Below, in pieces: positions 1 through 12,089 of a stretch of 64,000 nt of DNA. Source of the DNA: Halichoerus grypus (taxonomy: Eukaryota; Chordata; Mammalia; Carnivora; Phocidae); assembly GCF_964656455.1 (NCBI RefSeq), contig NC_135719.1, forward strand, positions 134,105,284 through 134,169,283. Reading direction: 5' to 3'. Both the position numbers and the translations under genes were made by a program. Below the pieces are notes generated by a model that was given only the letters and a program-made list of their open reading frames with translations, did not search any database and was not told the origin of the DNA. Position 1 is the stretch's first letter; every line of letters starts with the position of its first letter.

Positions 1-106
1 ATTAACCATAGCAGGGTATTGGAGTAAGAAAAGATTAGCTAATAAGAAGTAAAGAGAACCCTAGAGAATTAGCAATACCATTAATAAGAAGAAGCACTAT
101 CCCTAG

Positions 107-560
107 TGTGCTAGGTTGAATAGTCATGTCCACCCCAAACCTCAGAATATGACCTTCTTTGGAAATCGGGTATTTATGGATATAATTAGTTAACTTAAGA
201 TGAGGCCTTATAGATTAGAGTGGGCTCCAAATCTAATGACAGGTATTCTTTTAAGAAGATCTTATAAAGTCATTTGCAGAAAGGGCGATACCACATGAAA
301 GTGGAGGCGGAGGTTGAAGTGATGTAGCTACAAGCCAAAAAATGCATAGGATTGCTGGCAACCACCAAAGGCAATATGGGAAGAAGGGCGAAATATGGGA
401 TGATTTCTCTCTCTGAGTCTCCAGAAAGGACCAATCAGGCCAATACCTGACTTTGGGCTTCTGAACTCCAGAACTTTGAAAGAATAAATTTTTTTTTTTT
501 TTTTTTCCCAAGCCCTGAGTTTGTGGTAATTTGTTATGGCCGCACTATAAAACTAATTTG
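107..560 (+). mobile_element. MLT1-type MaLR solo LTR
   Basis: This is an ancient ERVL-MaLR long terminal repeat. Successive stretches match the family wording: a CCCC-rich start, 'TTTGGAAAT..GGGT', 'TTAAGATGAGGCC', 'CTACAAGCCAA', and an end with AATAAATTTTT followed by 'TTTGTGGTAATTTGTTATGGC'. The 5-bp sequence CCTAG precedes it (102-106) and follows it (561-565), consistent with a MaLR target duplication. The pyrimidine run near 489-506 has grown inside the LTR. No internal retroviral sequence remains beside it. The exact subfamily is not decidable by eye. Confidence 0.75.
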
Positions 561-1569
561 CCTAGAACTGAGATCGAGTGACCAAAGAATAACCCCTCCC
601 CCACCCCCAGGGCTGAGATCTGAACATTACTGGGTAAGTCACAGCTGTAGAAGTCACTGTCATGCCTCACTGATAGAACTTGCTGCAAATCTACCTTGCC
701 AGCTACTGGAGAAAGGGAAAGCCATGCATAGGTGGTCTCCTGCCAGAAGCATCTCATTATAAAACTTTCCAAGAGGGTTGCTGGGGAAAGCTGCCCACCG
801 CTGAGTGCCGCTGACCAGTGTGCATTGGAGGACTAGGTGCTGGGCAGAGAAGCTGCATGTGCTCGGAGATCTGGGTCCTGGAAGAGCTGCACACTGCAGG
901 AACCAGCTGAGCTAACACAACACAGTGAGAAAGGATAACCCCTTCTCCCTGCAATGTTTTTCCATACTCTCTACCAACAGAGCTTCCCAGTGTGCCAGCT
1001 GGCAAAGGAAATACATTTAAAGGGGCCCAACTCTATTTTCGAAGAATGGGTAACGAAGTGTAATAGACTTGGATAAATTGATAACTGGCCCAGTTGACGT
1101 TCTTGTTTTTTTTTTTTTTTTATGTTTGTTTGTTTGTTTGTTTTCTTTTACATCTCTCTCCTTGAACCACAGCGGGAAACACTTGGAATTTAGAGAATCG
1201 TGAACTCCATGATGTGCAGACACAAGGAGAGAGAAATATTCTTTTCTTTGTGCAGTGCAAAAACTAGAGGTTATGAATCTAGTGCTGTTAAAAGCTTTCT
1301 TAATTGCCATAGAGAGTCTACCTGCAAAAATTACAGTGCAATCACAAACAAACTCTGTGACCAAAACATTGAGGCAGTGCCCTAGTGATACTGTAGGAGC
1401 CCGTGGATTAGGCCTTACCTAAAGCTAATTTACTCCCAACGTTCCTACATGTTTCCATTGTTTGAGTTGAGTTTCTGACACTTCCACCAAAGTACTCTAG
1501 CTACCAGATGTTTACCTATAGTCAGGTATAGCTTCCTTGAGTCATTCTCTCGCATGCTATATTTAAAGA
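561..1569. other. Unassigned sequence with poly-T/(GTTT)n tract
   Basis: No gene or transposon was recognised. A T run followed by GTTT repeats lies at about 1107-1146. Short open frames on both strands show no recognisable protein features. Confidence 0.5.
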
Positions 1570-1695
1570 GTACATTCTTTGCAGTCAAGTGAATTAGGCT
1601 TAAATTCTGCTACTTCCGCTTATTAGCGCTTCCCCTATGTGATTTTCAATTTCATCATCTCTAAAAATGGATTAAGCTCTCTCCTGGAATCGGAA
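1570..1695 (+). mobile_element. MIR SINE fragment
   Basis: The wording resembles the MIR core and 3' half: 'GCAGTCAAGTGAATTAGG', 'TTAAATTCTGCTACTTCCGCTTATTAG', then 'TTTCAATTTCATCATCTCTAAAAATGG'. The element is old and diverged, and a young CAN SINE landed at its 3' edge. Confidence 0.55.
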
Positions 1696-1713
1696 AGAAA
1701 AAAATGATGTTCA

Positions 1714-1917
1714 GGGCGCCTGGGTGGCTCAGTTGGTTAAGCGACTGCCTTCGGCTCAGGTCATGATCCTGGAGTCCTGGGATCGAGTCCCGCATCGGGC
1801 TCCCTGCTCGGCAGGGAGTCTGCTTCTCCCTCTGACCCTCCTCCCTCTCATGCTCTCTGTCTCTCATTCTCTCTCTCTCAAATAAATAAATAAAATCTTT
1901 AAAAAAAAAAAAGAAAA
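1714..1917 (+). mobile_element. CAN SINE (tRNA-Lys-derived), young
   Basis: This is a full-length carnivore tRNA-derived SINE. It has a tRNA-like head with an A box (TGGCTCAGTTGG) and a near-consensus B box (GGATCGAGTCC), then a CT-rich region, an AATAAATAAATAAAATC terminator-like stretch and an A tail. An 18-bp TSD, AGAAAAAAATGATGTTCA, is identical at 1696-1713 and 1918-1935, which indicates a fairly recent insertion. It would have been transcribed by RNA polymerase III and mobilised by L1. Confidence 0.95.
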
Positions 1918-1935
1918 AGAAAAAAATGATGTTCA

Positions 1936-3659
1936 AATAATGTCACTTGATTCTCTTATTTCAATTGCTGCATTATTGCATTGAAAAAAATCAACTTACA
2001 CAGCTGCAGTATTAAACCACACTTCCCCAAGCAGAGGGTCAAACAATACACATGTAGGAGATTCACTTAACACAAAAACACAGAGGTAGACTAAAAGAGC
2101 TCCTTCTGTTCACCATATAGGTTTTGTTGTTGTTGTTGTTGTTGTTTTAATGCACTTTCTTTAATGTAGCTCCATATACTCTTCACATTATGTTGAAAGC
2201 TCTGGCAATAAATACTCCCCCCTTCTCCAGGGTCCCAGAAATTTGGGGTAGATCTGCCCACTTGATTTTCTTCATCTTTACAATAATCTTTTGAGATATA
2301 GAAGGTTAGGAATTGGAAGCTCTGAAAGAAAGGCTTACTTTTGCATCCACCCTTTATTCTGAGGAGTTTATTGACTCTTCAAGGGTCAAACAATCCTGGA
2401 GAAGCCTTTTGACCCTTTGCTCCATTCCTGTCCACAGCAGATTGCCTGGCTTCCTCTCATGATACCGCAAATGTTTTCTTTTTTCTTCCAACCTCCCAAC
2501 CTCTGCCATTGCATGCTTTAATGTCATTACCACATGGCTTTAAAAAATGGCCAAGTCTCTCTGCACGAACCCAGGCAGTTCTTAGAATTCAGGCCAATTC
2601 ATTTGCTTTTTTTCTATTTTTTTTTAAGTGAAGTTGGGTATTGGGGGGTGTTTAAAATCTTACCCAACCATTTCTTAAAGTATAAAAATACTATTATCTT
2701 TTATGTAATCAGCCAATCTAAATATATACTCTATAAAGTTTCTTTTTTCCCCACTTTTAAGAAACCCCTTAAAGGAAGGGTTTGATTTGTCAGTGTTTGA
2801 ATGGCTCCCCTTTATAATTTCCTTACTGTGCTTAGATCGAAATGCTTTGACAAGTACCCAATAGTGTTTGCATTTGCAACTATGTAGTAGTACCAACAAG
2901 CCTCTGGCTTTAAAGATAAGCAAAAATACCTGCTGGATTCTTGAGTGGTGATAAGAAAAGAAAAACAATAAAGACTCAAGCAACTCAGACATTCTTCTTG
3001 TTTAATTGCTAGAAGTATCTCAAATGGTTTACAGACACTGCACAAGGCAGAACAGGTACAATGTCAGAGAATTGTTGAAGAATAAAAAATGAAAAATTAT
3101 TTGAAATGACATAATGAAAATAATTTCACAATAATTAAGGTGTCTATAAAAATGAAATAACCCTACTACTCTCAAACCTAGATATGTTCACCTGATGTTG
3201 TGATCATACATTTGCTTACATGGTTTTTCCCTAAATTCCATTTTACAGTATTGAGGTTACAATTAAGTCATAAAAGTGTGATTTATATTGAACCAAAAAG
3301 TTTAGCTATTTTCCAACTAATGGGCTTATCTACTGCATGTGGTAGCATTAATAATTTCATAAGGAAGGTGGCCGTACTGAATTTTTAGCTGTGCTTAGGC
3401 TCTTACCCCTTGTGCTTTTGGATTTCTGATCTAACTGTAGTTTCTAAGTTATGGTAACTAACCTGTACTTATGTAGTAGCTTTCTCTTTTTAACCTAGTG
3501 ATCATGTCACATTTCCTAGACTTCATCCTTAATGCAAAAGCAGCAGATACCATTTTTGAGATGGCAATGAATGATGAAACTGTTAACATTAACATTTTTT
3601 AAAAAACGATATAAATGGTAAATTTAGTATATTAATGATATCAAAATTTACTCATATTT
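1936..3659. other. Unassigned sequence with (GTT)n
   Basis: No gene or confident repeat family was recognised. A GTT microsatellite lies at 2125-2146. Around 2270-2340 there is a faint MIR-like wording that is too diverged to call. Confidence 0.45.
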
Positions 3660-3675
3660 ATAGAACAGAACTTTT

Positions 3676-3922
3676 TTTTCAAGATTTATTTATTTTATTT
3701 CAGAGAGAGAGAGAGAGAGACAGACGGTGGGGGAGAGGGGTAGATGGAGAGGGAGAGAGAGTCCTAAGCAGACTCTGCACTGAACGTGGAGCCCAACCTG
3801 GGGCTTGCTGTGGGGCTCCAAGCAGAGCTCCACACGGGGCTCGATCTCATGACCCTGAGAACACAACCTGAGCTGAGACCAAGAGTCCCACACTTAACTG
3901 ACTGCACCACCCAGGCGCCCCC
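3676..3922 (-). mobile_element. CAN SINE, minus strand
   Basis: On + it reads as the reverse complement of the SINE: AAGATTTATTTATTTT, an expanded (GA)n from the CT region (about 3702-3721), then the tRNA-like head ending CCACCCAGGCGCC. The TSD is ATAGAACAGAACTTTT at 3660-3675 against ATAGAACATAACTTTT at 3923-3938, with one mismatch. That suggests an older insertion than the copy at 1714. Confidence 0.93.
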
Positions 3923-4086
3923 ATAGAACATAACTTTTATCAGCAATCAAAAACAAAGTTGTATATACAAAGTACTCCTGTACAAAGCACTCAAAAGTGC
4001 CACTTTGTTCTCCATTTATGAATGTTTACCAGACCATACTTTCTTTACACCATTAAGTTAATCCTTTGGTAAAACATTTTCTTTAG

Positions 4087-4235
4087 TTTTTATTATAATT
4101 CCAGTTAGTTAGCATGCAGTATATTAGTTTCATGTGCACAATATAATAATTCAACACTTCTTCCATACGTTATCTTGTGCTCACGATGACAAGTTCAGTG
4201 CTTAATCCCCATCACCTATTTGAACAGCAAAACCA
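4087..4235 (-). mobile_element. L1 3' UTR fragment (carnivore type)
   Basis: Reverse-complement L1 3'-end wording is visible: 'CAGTTAGTTAGCATGCAGTAT', 'TTTCATGTGCACAAT', 'TTCAACACTT' and 'CCCCATCACCTATTT'. It is a 5'-truncated copy with no coding sequence. Confidence 0.65.
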
Positions 4236-4254
4236 CTATTGGAAGCAGTTATAC

Positions 4255-5100
4255 ATATATCCATTCAAGCATCTATTTCTAAAAAATATTTTTTAGGTTC
4301 TTCTTTTTGCAAAACAATATGGCAGGCTTTAAGATTGTGTAAGTATCAGTTAAAAGCACACCTTGTCTTAAAGAACCTTCTAGTCTAGGAAAGACTAATA
4401 AATGCATATAATTAACTATAATACAAGGAATTAATTTGTAAATGCTGTATACAAAATAAAAAAAGGAGTTACTAGCTGGGAAGAAGCATAGAATTCTAAT
4501 TGGAAGAGGTAATGTGGATAAGATCGTAAGATTTAGTTATGATTATATTTGATGGTAAGGTATTCCAGACAAAAGAGGTCACAGAATGTAAATCAGATAG
4601 GTAGGCAATGGTCATATGCTTCTGGGGAAGATTAAATCACCCACAAGTTGAAAGTTCTAGGAACGTAGATTCTGTTTATCAGTGCGTCTTTGGTGCCTAG
4701 CCATATGGTACATTATCAATCATCACGTAATGAAGGAAGGTAGGGTAAATGAGTAATAAGATTGGAAAGCCAGATTGGACCGGATTATAAAAAGCCCTGA
4801 ATGCTAACCTAGAGAATGTGGGTTTTATCTATAGGTAGTAGAGGTGTCTCTGAAGCTTTTATTAGCAAGAGAATGTCACAATAAGCACCTTAAGTTGGGA
4901 AGATTCATCTAAGAGAAATGTGTAAGATATACAGATGTGAAAAGAGAAAGGTGGTAGCCACCAACAGAGAAATTTTTATATGACGGAGGATAAAGTTACT
5001 TAAAAAGCTTTGGGAGAATGAGATAATCAGTAGGTTGTTTTTAACTTATAAAAGCGATCAGAAAAGTGTCAGAGCATGCTTTGTTGTCCTTGGAGATAAA
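4255..5100 (-). mobile_element. L2 LINE 3' part
   Basis: Read on the minus strand this follows the L2 3' region. Visible pieces on + are 'TTAAAGAACCTTCTAGTCTAG', 'GTATTCCAGACAAAAGAGGTCACAG', 'AAAAAGCCCTGAATGC' and 'GGGTTTTATCT'. It is ancient, and the right edge is uncertain. Confidence 0.5.
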
Positions 5101-5147
5101 ATCCGGATGCCAGAAATGAAAATTAGACATTGGGCAAGGTGAGGGTA

Positions 5148-5335
5148 CAAGACATTTATTGTGTGCTCACTATGTGTTTTCCACTGTGTTTTAGTTCCAT
5201 TAATTTTCAGCAAACTTCATAACAACTCTGAGTTAGATATTATTACAATTTTCACTTCTGAGTCACACAGCTAGTAATTGGTGTAAGCCCTGGTGTAGGA
5301 ACTCGTAGAGCCAACAATCCCTGTATCTATATCTG
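5148..5335 (+). mobile_element. MIR SINE
   Basis: Near-complete MIR wording: 'ACATTTATTGTGTGCTCACTATG', 'AACAACTCTGAGTTAGATATTATTAC', 'GAGTCACACAGCTAGTAATTGG' and 'CCCTGGTGTAGGA'. Confidence 0.75.
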
Positions 5336-5698
5336 CCCAATCCTTCTCAATACTGTTTTTTTCCTCAACCTCAGTTGATTGACATAAACCCTTGGATTTT
5401 AGTTTGTTCATCTGAAAATGGTAGAATTAAATTAGATCACCTTTTACTTCCTATTCAGCTCAAATAGTCCATCATTCATTAACTGATTCTAAGCTATAGG
5501 TGAGTAATTGTGATTATAAAAAAAAATACTTTCCTGTGACCCCTCATTTCATCCAGTTTATGCAAACATAAGTGATCCCATTATAACAGTAACCACTCTG
5601 AAATTCTCTGGATTCCCAACTTTATCTTATTTTTGGATTTGGATAAAGTGGGAAAAACATTAAAAGAACAAGCAAATAAACAATAGCAAACACCCTAC

Positions 5699-5729
<31 letters not shown>

Positions 5730-8149
5730 GAGAAATCTAGAGGAGGAAGAAAAAAGAAAGAAGGAAGAAGGAAAAGAGAGGGATGCCATAGAGAAATTGA
5801 ACACCTGAACATCTCAGCATTGTTGGCATATTTCTACCCCAGCAAAGGTGAAGAACTTCAGAGGTTGGGCAAAAATTAAACCATCCATATAATATAGTGT
5901 GATTAACTCACAATGCCCTGCCCATGGTAAGCAATTCCCACCATTATCACCACCACCATTAATACTGCCCTTATTATCATTGTTGTTATTATCTCTTTTG
6001 CCTTTAGAGATCTGTCTGGATAAAATCTCCCGCTTATTTTTCCCTTTCTTCCTCTGTCATGGTGCCTTCTATTTCTCTCCTTTTCCTTAAACTTAATGTA
6101 GTTTTCCTGTGTTCATTCCAATTGGATGGATGCATTTTGGGGACAGCATGCTAATTTAAATCTGTTTTTCTTTTTCCCCTTTTAGGATTCCTTGTTCTAT
6201 AATCTTTAGACTAAGCCTTGTCTTACAAATCCTAGCGCTATCAAACAAAGATTCCTGCTTTCACATGAAGAAATTATTTCTAAAATATGAAAATAGAATT
6301 CAATACCTCCTAAAGAGTTCTCTTTCCCCTGGCCTCCCTTCACCTCAACTTCTAAGGCTAGTTTTTGTTTGTTTGTTTGTTTTGTTTTGTTTTTTGTTTT
6401 TTTCTAAATTAAAGACCTAGCATTTCAGAAAACTTTACTCTTTTGGAAACGAGGGCTGAGACAGATGATAGGACAAGCCATTTAGATAATCCTTGGGGAC
6501 TGGGTCATTTATTCCCCAAACTGCCATGGATATACCAGTTGAATCCTTCCTTCTTCGCTGAGGATTATCTCAATGCAAGGGAGCTCTTCCCTAGGGAGCC
6601 TGCTTCCAATGTCTAGGGATCCTCTTTGTGGGGATACAAACACCCAGACCCCTTGTTTTAATTCTGACAACACTGAAGGACCACCTCAGAGCTCCTTCTG
6701 TCTAATCCCATACCCCTCTCTTTCTTCCGCAAGTGCTCTTCCTAAGAGCAGACTCCAGTAAGGTTCTGCACACAAATTTCTGACTTCCAGTGTGTTTCTT
6801 GGCCAACCTGTCCAGCAAACTTTGGAACAACCCCTAAAGTTTCTGTTTCTCATTTGGTACTGAGAATGAAACCACAGAGATTCAAATGCCACAGGGGAAA
6901 GAAAAAAAAAAAAGTGGTGGTCTGGCTGAGAAGTACCACTAACATTTGAAAAGAAATGCCTCCTGAGGTTGTATGATTTTATAGGATAAGTGTGCTTACT
7001 TGTTCTAAATGAGGGCTTGAAACTTGCCAGATCATCTGAAGCAAGTTTGAAATACAAACAATTTTAATGCCTGCTCATCATTAATCCAATATTCCACAAA
7101 CCAGTATTGAATATATTAGCTATAAGAGCAGAGTTTATTTATGAGTAAGATGGGAGCAAGAACTCCCAGACTGGACTGATCCATCTCGTTTGCTGAACTC
7201 AAATAGCATAGCCTCAAATTACACCCAAAGATACGCTGGACTTTGATGATTTTCACCAGGAGGTTTCAATTAATTTTGCCAAGGGTTGTTTCCTTGAAGG
7301 TACAAATGTAAACGCATCCACTGCTAAGAAGTTTCTAGCCACTGGACCACTGTGAATGACGGACATGGTCATTCTGTTTCAAGTTGGACTTTAAAGATGA
7401 CTTGAAAGTATTAATCCTTGCATTTTCTCCTGCAAATTAGACCTATAGAAGTTTGGTTCCTTTGACTTTGCTGGAATTACATAGAGAAATGATCTTTGTA
7501 AAAGTAAAAGACTTTTGTTTTTAAAGGCAAAGAAGATAAAGTACCTATCTTCAATCACACTTAACATATTGCCACACGCCCTGCTCTCTTCTCTGGAGCC
7601 CTCTCTAGCTATCTTTGGGCTTTCCTCAAGGTGAAGTCTCATGTAATAAATTTTAGAACTCACTAAGAAAAGTAGTCAATTTAAAAATTAAATTTCAAAG
7701 TTCGCAAAGATATAAACGGAGCATGTTTATTTAAAAATAAAATGTAAAGAAGTGACCAAATAAGAAAGACACTTAGGCATTCTTAAAAAGGTAGGAGACT
7801 GAGGACACACTTCAATTGTTCCTTTGTAACTCTCAGGAATCCAGAAAATGTACTCACAACTCCTGTGCCACTTCCATCATTTTAAATATCCAGATATAAA
7901 TCTCAGTATGTGTACGTACACGAAAGAACTGAAGAATTTCAAAAACATATCTGTGTGTATAGATAGCAGGGAGATAAGATTGGGGGAATTGTGTGTCTAG
8001 CGCTCTTGTCTCTCAGCTCACTTTACAATTTTAAAACATACGAAATATTAACATCAAGTTATTGGGGTTTGCTTTACAAAGCATCCTTGACATTGGTGCC
8101 CCTCCCCTTCCCCTCATCTTCGACTAATTATTTTAAGATCTGGCCTTTG
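5336..8149. other. Unassigned sequence with simple repeats
   Basis: No gene or clear transposon was recognised. It holds a poly-A/(AG)n tract at about 5700-5734 followed by GAAG-rich DNA, and a (GTTT)n/T-rich tract at about 6364-6404. A 123-codon minus-strand frame at 6686-7057 shows no motif or codon pattern I recognise. Confidence 0.45.
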
Positions 8150-8770
8150 CTAAAGAAAACAAGCAAATGTGGGCGAGGCTATGTGGAAAGGGATTTTATA
8201 TAAAACAGACGTCCTATTTTTAGAAAAAGGAATCGCGGCATCTTTGGAGCTGCCCTGCAGAGGTAATACTCTTTAAACAATGAAAACAAGGGAAGTTATA
8301 GAGAGAGTGAAGGGGGGAAAGAGACAGAAGTCAATGCCATTTGCTAAAACATGATGAGCTTGAGCCGATCACAGAAACAAGCCCCCCAACGACACATGTT
8401 GGGCAGCCTCATGACCCGGGCCTGCTGAAGAGAATTCTCATCAACTTGGGAGTCCCTTTGCTCTACTCCACACAAGGATTACAGCTGATGAGTTATGACA
8501 AGCACCCAGTGGAAACCCAGTCAGCCAGGAAGGGCATCACCCCTTTTGGCATATGCATTCACATTTCTCTGGCACTTATTATTATCATTTAAATGTAATC
8601 TCACCTTAGAAGGAAAAAAAAATCCCCCCATTTGCTGCCGACTTAAGCTTGATGAGGTAACTGAAATAATGTATTAAGGCTTCTAAATGAAAGCCTCCAT
8701 ATATAAGATCTGGCAGTGTTGCAGAACAGAAACATCACATGCCTCCCTTGGTGACATAACCTCATTAAAC
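8150..8770. promoter_or_regulatory. Possible conserved noncoding block with a MEF2-like site
   Basis: This transposon-free stretch holds CTATTTTTAG at 8214-8223, an exact match to the MEF2 consensus. A TATA-like TTTATATAAAA lies just upstream at about 8194-8204. Motif-rich sequence such as GGTGACATAACCTCATTAA lies near 8750. Such motifs occur by chance, and only cross-species alignment would make this a real element. Confidence 0.2.
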
Positions 8771-8779
8771 TGTGAGCAG

Positions 8780-8832
8780 ACACACACACGCACATGCACA
8801 CTCACACGCACACACACACACACACACACACA
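8780..8832. repeat. (CA)n microsatellite
   Basis: About 53 bp of CA repeats interrupted by CG and TG units in the first half and uninterrupted at the end. Confidence 0.95.
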
Positions 8833-9793
8833 GAGGGAGAAATGAAAAAAGGACAGCAACAAATTTCAATCCAGAGAGAAGGAGCCGGTTCATGTCTACA
8901 TGGTTGAACATTCTTAACAGAGTCACAACACCACAGCTAAACCAGGGCTCTTCCCCTTTCTTACCAAGAACAATCTGACAAGCCAGGGAGAAATGGAGGG
9001 GGAAAAAAAAAAAGAAAAAACTGATCTCTGATAAAAACAAAACAAAACAACAACAACAAAACAAAAACACAAAAAACTATTAAAATTGACCTCTAGATAG
9101 AAACGCAACATTCTAAGACTTTCCCCTTTCTCCATTTAAAAAAATGATCGTAACAATGCCCTGTTTCCTTTATCTTGACAGCGTGAGGTGGTAGTAGGAA
9201 GCAGAGACATGTGAATATAATGCGACCATGTGTTCACCTCCCAGTCAAGGACTGTCATACCAAGTCTGTATGTAGTGTCTGCTGCATGGTAGGTCTCTCT
9301 GATCTGGCTTCTCACAAACCAGGGACCTTATCACTCCACACCAGCTCTCCAGACTGACACAGAGAAGGATGGATGGTTTTGTTACGTGCAGAAAAGTTAT
9401 CTGAGACCACTTGAGCAACTCCTTCTTTTATCTTGCAGGCAGAGCATGGGGGTCATTTTAATATCCTTAAACTGCTCATCCATTGTTTGGATGACACTTC
9501 TTTATCTCTCCAGAGTTTAAAGGCTTATTAGAGAGTTCAGTGGTTTTCTAATCACAGAATAATAGCTCTTCAAATGTGGCTTTTCCTTTTTTTTGGTAAG
9601 TTGTCCAAAGTTGGATTTTTTGGTCTTCCCCTTCTGTTCAAAGTCTTGTTTTAGGAGCCCCACAGAAGATGAAACAGGTAGCAAAAAATCACACTGGGGA
9701 TTAGGGCTTACACATATGAACGGGAGGGGGAGGTGGACATGATGCTTCTATGATTTTAAGATAGTGTGCCCTTCATTTCCCTGAAAATGTAAA
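8833..9793. other. Unassigned, possibly constrained sequence
   Basis: No transposon was recognised. An A/AAC-rich patch lies at about 9001-9076. The stretch 9440-9590 contains a SOX-like CCATTGTTTGG (9479-9489) and ordinary composition. No gene is visible. Confidence 0.35.
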
Positions 9794-9798
9794 GGTCC

Positions 9799-10162
9799 TG
9801 CTATAGATCAAATTGTGCCCCCCCCAAAGAAATATGTTGAATTTGCAACCCGCAGGACCTAAGAATGTGAACTTATTTGAAAATAGGGTCATTTTAGATG
9901 TTATTAGTTAAGATGAGATCATACAGGAGTAGCATGGGCACTTAATGCTGTATGATTAGTGTCCTTGTAAGAAGAGAAGATACGCAGAGAGACAAGAGGG
10001 GAGAATGCCATGTGAAGTCCTATCTAGGTGTCAGAGGAAGCACAGCCCTGCCGACACCTTGATTTTGAATTTCTAACCTCCTGAAGCGTGAGACAATAAA
10101 TTTCTATTTTAAGCCACCTAGAATGTGGTACTTTGTTACAGAAGTCTTAGGAAACTCATACA
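9799..10162 (+). mobile_element. MLT1-type MaLR solo LTR
   Basis: It begins TGCTATAG and ends CTCATACA. Inside are the C run, 'AAATATGTTGAATTTGCAACCC', 'TTATTTGAAAATAGGGTC', 'GCACAGCCCTGCCGACACC' and 'AATAAATTTCTATTTTAAGCC'. The flanking 5-mers GGTCC (9794-9798) and GGCCC (10163-10167) differ at one base, as expected of an old TSD. It is a solo LTR. Confidence 0.8.
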
Positions 10163-10169
10163 GGCCCCA

Positions 10170-11390
10170 CAGCTCCAGCTTTTTCTTCTTTTCTGTCCAC
10201 TGTCACTCCTGATATCATAGCCAGCCTCATCATTTTAAATACCAGCTGGGTTTCCATGAGTCTCAAACATGTATCTCCATGGCGGAACTCTTCTGGAATC
10301 CAACCACCTACTGTTTCCAGTTGCTTGTGCAACAAGAAGCTCAAACATTAGATGACCATAATTAACTCCTCGTCTTCCTGCCCAAACTGGTTCTGGCAAT
10401 CTGACTCAAGGCACCGAAACTGTAAGCAAATCCTATTGGCTTTTACCGTCAAAATGTCTCCAGTTGGGCACCTGCGTGGCTCAGTTGGTTAAGCGACTGC
10501 CTTCGGCTCAGGTCATGATCCTGGAGTCCCTGGATCGAGTCCCACATCGGGCTCCTTGCTTGGCGGGGAGTCTGCTTCTCCCTCTGACCCTCCCCCTTCT
10601 CATGTGCTCTCTCTCTCATCCTCTCTCTCCCAAATAAATAAATAAAATCTTAAAAAAAAAAAAAATGTCTCCAGCTTCTGCCCATTCCTTGCCACCTTCA
10701 CAGCAAGCACGCCCATCCAAGGCACAACTATTCTCTGTGTGGAAACCATATCGCCCTTGTGACCGGTATCCCTTCTTCTGCCCGTTATTCCTACAGTGTA
10801 TTCTCATCAAAATATTCAGACTGACCTTCTAAAAAGTTAAGTGAAATTATATACCTTGTCTTCTTATGATCCTCCATAGGCTCACCATGTCACCTAGAGG
10901 GAGAGCAAAATGCTTTTCACTGGCTCCCTGGGTCCACCCTGTCCCTTTATGTATCAGAACTCATCTCCTGCTATTTGTCCAGTTGCTCACCTAGTTTACC
11001 CACTGTGGCCTTCTTGCTGTCTTCAAACACAGCAGACACAGCCATCTTTCCCCTAACGATTCCTGTCACATAGAACCCACTTTCTCTTCACCTCCTTAAT
11101 TAAAGTCATTGATCAAAAATCTCTTTTCAAACGATGCTTCTCCTGACTGATCATTAAACAGCATGCCCTGACCCTTCCCCCTTCACCCTTACACTCTTGA
11201 TCCCCTTGCCTTGCTCTCTTTTATCCAGATCACTATGCTTCTTATTGTATGTACATATTTATTACAGTTTTTGTTTATCTCTTCCACTGGAATGTAAGCT
11301 CCAGGAGGGTAAAGATTTTTGTCTCCTTTATAATTTGAGTCTACAGTAGTGACAGGCACACATTTGGTGCTCAGTAAATGAACCATCATA
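10170..11390 (+). mobile_element. L2 LINE 3' region, split by a CAN SINE
   Basis: A long, diverged L2 3' portion. Recognisable pieces are 'CTCCATAGGCTCACC' (lysine-poor 3' ORF remnant), 'TGTGGCCTTCTTGCTGTCTTC', 'CCACTGGAATGTAAGCTCCAG' followed by an AGGG and TTTTTGTCT stretch, and the terminal 'GGTGCTCAGTAAATGAA'. The SINE at 10464-10661 interrupts it and must be younger. The left part (10170-10450) is the least certain. Confidence 0.6.
10464..10661 (+). mobile_element. CAN SINE, young, inside L2
   Basis: Full-length head, CT region and A tail of the GTTAAGCGACTGCC subfamily. A perfect 13-bp TSD, AAAATGTCTCCAG, lies at 10451-10463 and 10662-10674, inside the L2 sequence. Confidence 0.95.
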
Positions 11391-11799
11391 GCCACTCTTC
11401 ACATTTGTTTCTTATGTACACACTCACTCAGCAGTAATCACTTGCTGTAACACATAATTTGATTTTTAAATAAAATCTGCCCCTGGCATTCATATATCAA
11501 AATTAATTGCATCTTTCATCTACAAAAAATAAATGAATTTATTTGAACATTTAAATTGTAGAGTGGGAAACGATTTGTTTTTTGAGATCAAAACTGAGTT
11601 CGAGGGATCTCAATGTTCATTTGTTGGCACAATCAGAAGTCATGTGTCAAATTGTGATTCATTGTGCAGTTCTCACTCACCAAAGTTGGGTTGCTCACAA
11701 ATAGGCAAAGCTGCCGGAATATGCCACACACTTGTAAAAATATTTGCATCCTGTCTCTCCCTACTGGATCTGTCCTTGTGGGACATTTTGTGTACTTGC
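11391..11799. other. Unassigned sequence
   Basis: AT-rich DNA with no recognised gene or repeat. Short frames at 11533-11805 (+) and 11633-11854 (-) overlap each other and show no family features. Confidence 0.4.
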
Positions 11800-12080
11800 C
11801 TCTAATTGGAGGCAGGCTCGGCAACATGAGTAACTTTGGCCAATGCAATGTCAATGGAAGTGACTCTCGCCACTTCCACGCACACGTTTTAAGGTTATGC
11901 GTGGTTCCACCCTCTCTCCTATTTGCTTGCCACAGGAACAGCAGGATGCAAGATTAGTACTGCTTCTTTCCCCTGGATACCAGCATGAAGAAGATACCGG
12001 GCAGAGCCCAAGTTCAGCCTGGAGCAGCATGAAATGGGAGTGAGAAATAAACCCTCTGTGTGGTCAGCAAACACTGACTC
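11800..12080 (+). mobile_element. Probable old MLT1-like LTR fragment
   Basis: The wording resembles the middle and end of older MaLR LTRs: 'ACTTTGGCCAATGCAATG', 'GGTTCCACCCTCTCTCC', 'AGCCTGGAGCAGCATG' and 'GTGAGAAATAAACCC'. No termini or TSD were found. Confidence 0.4.
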
Positions 12081-12089
12081 ATAGACCGT

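Noticed and set aside
1714..1790. tRNA-like heads with A and B boxes
   Set aside because: They belong to the tRNA-derived CAN SINEs; the tRNA cloverleaf is degenerate, so these are not functional tRNA genes.
6686..7057. 123-codon minus-strand frame
   Set aside because: No family resemblance. A length this large is expected occasionally by chance in 64 kb read in six frames, and poly-F/poly-S from simple sequence contributes.
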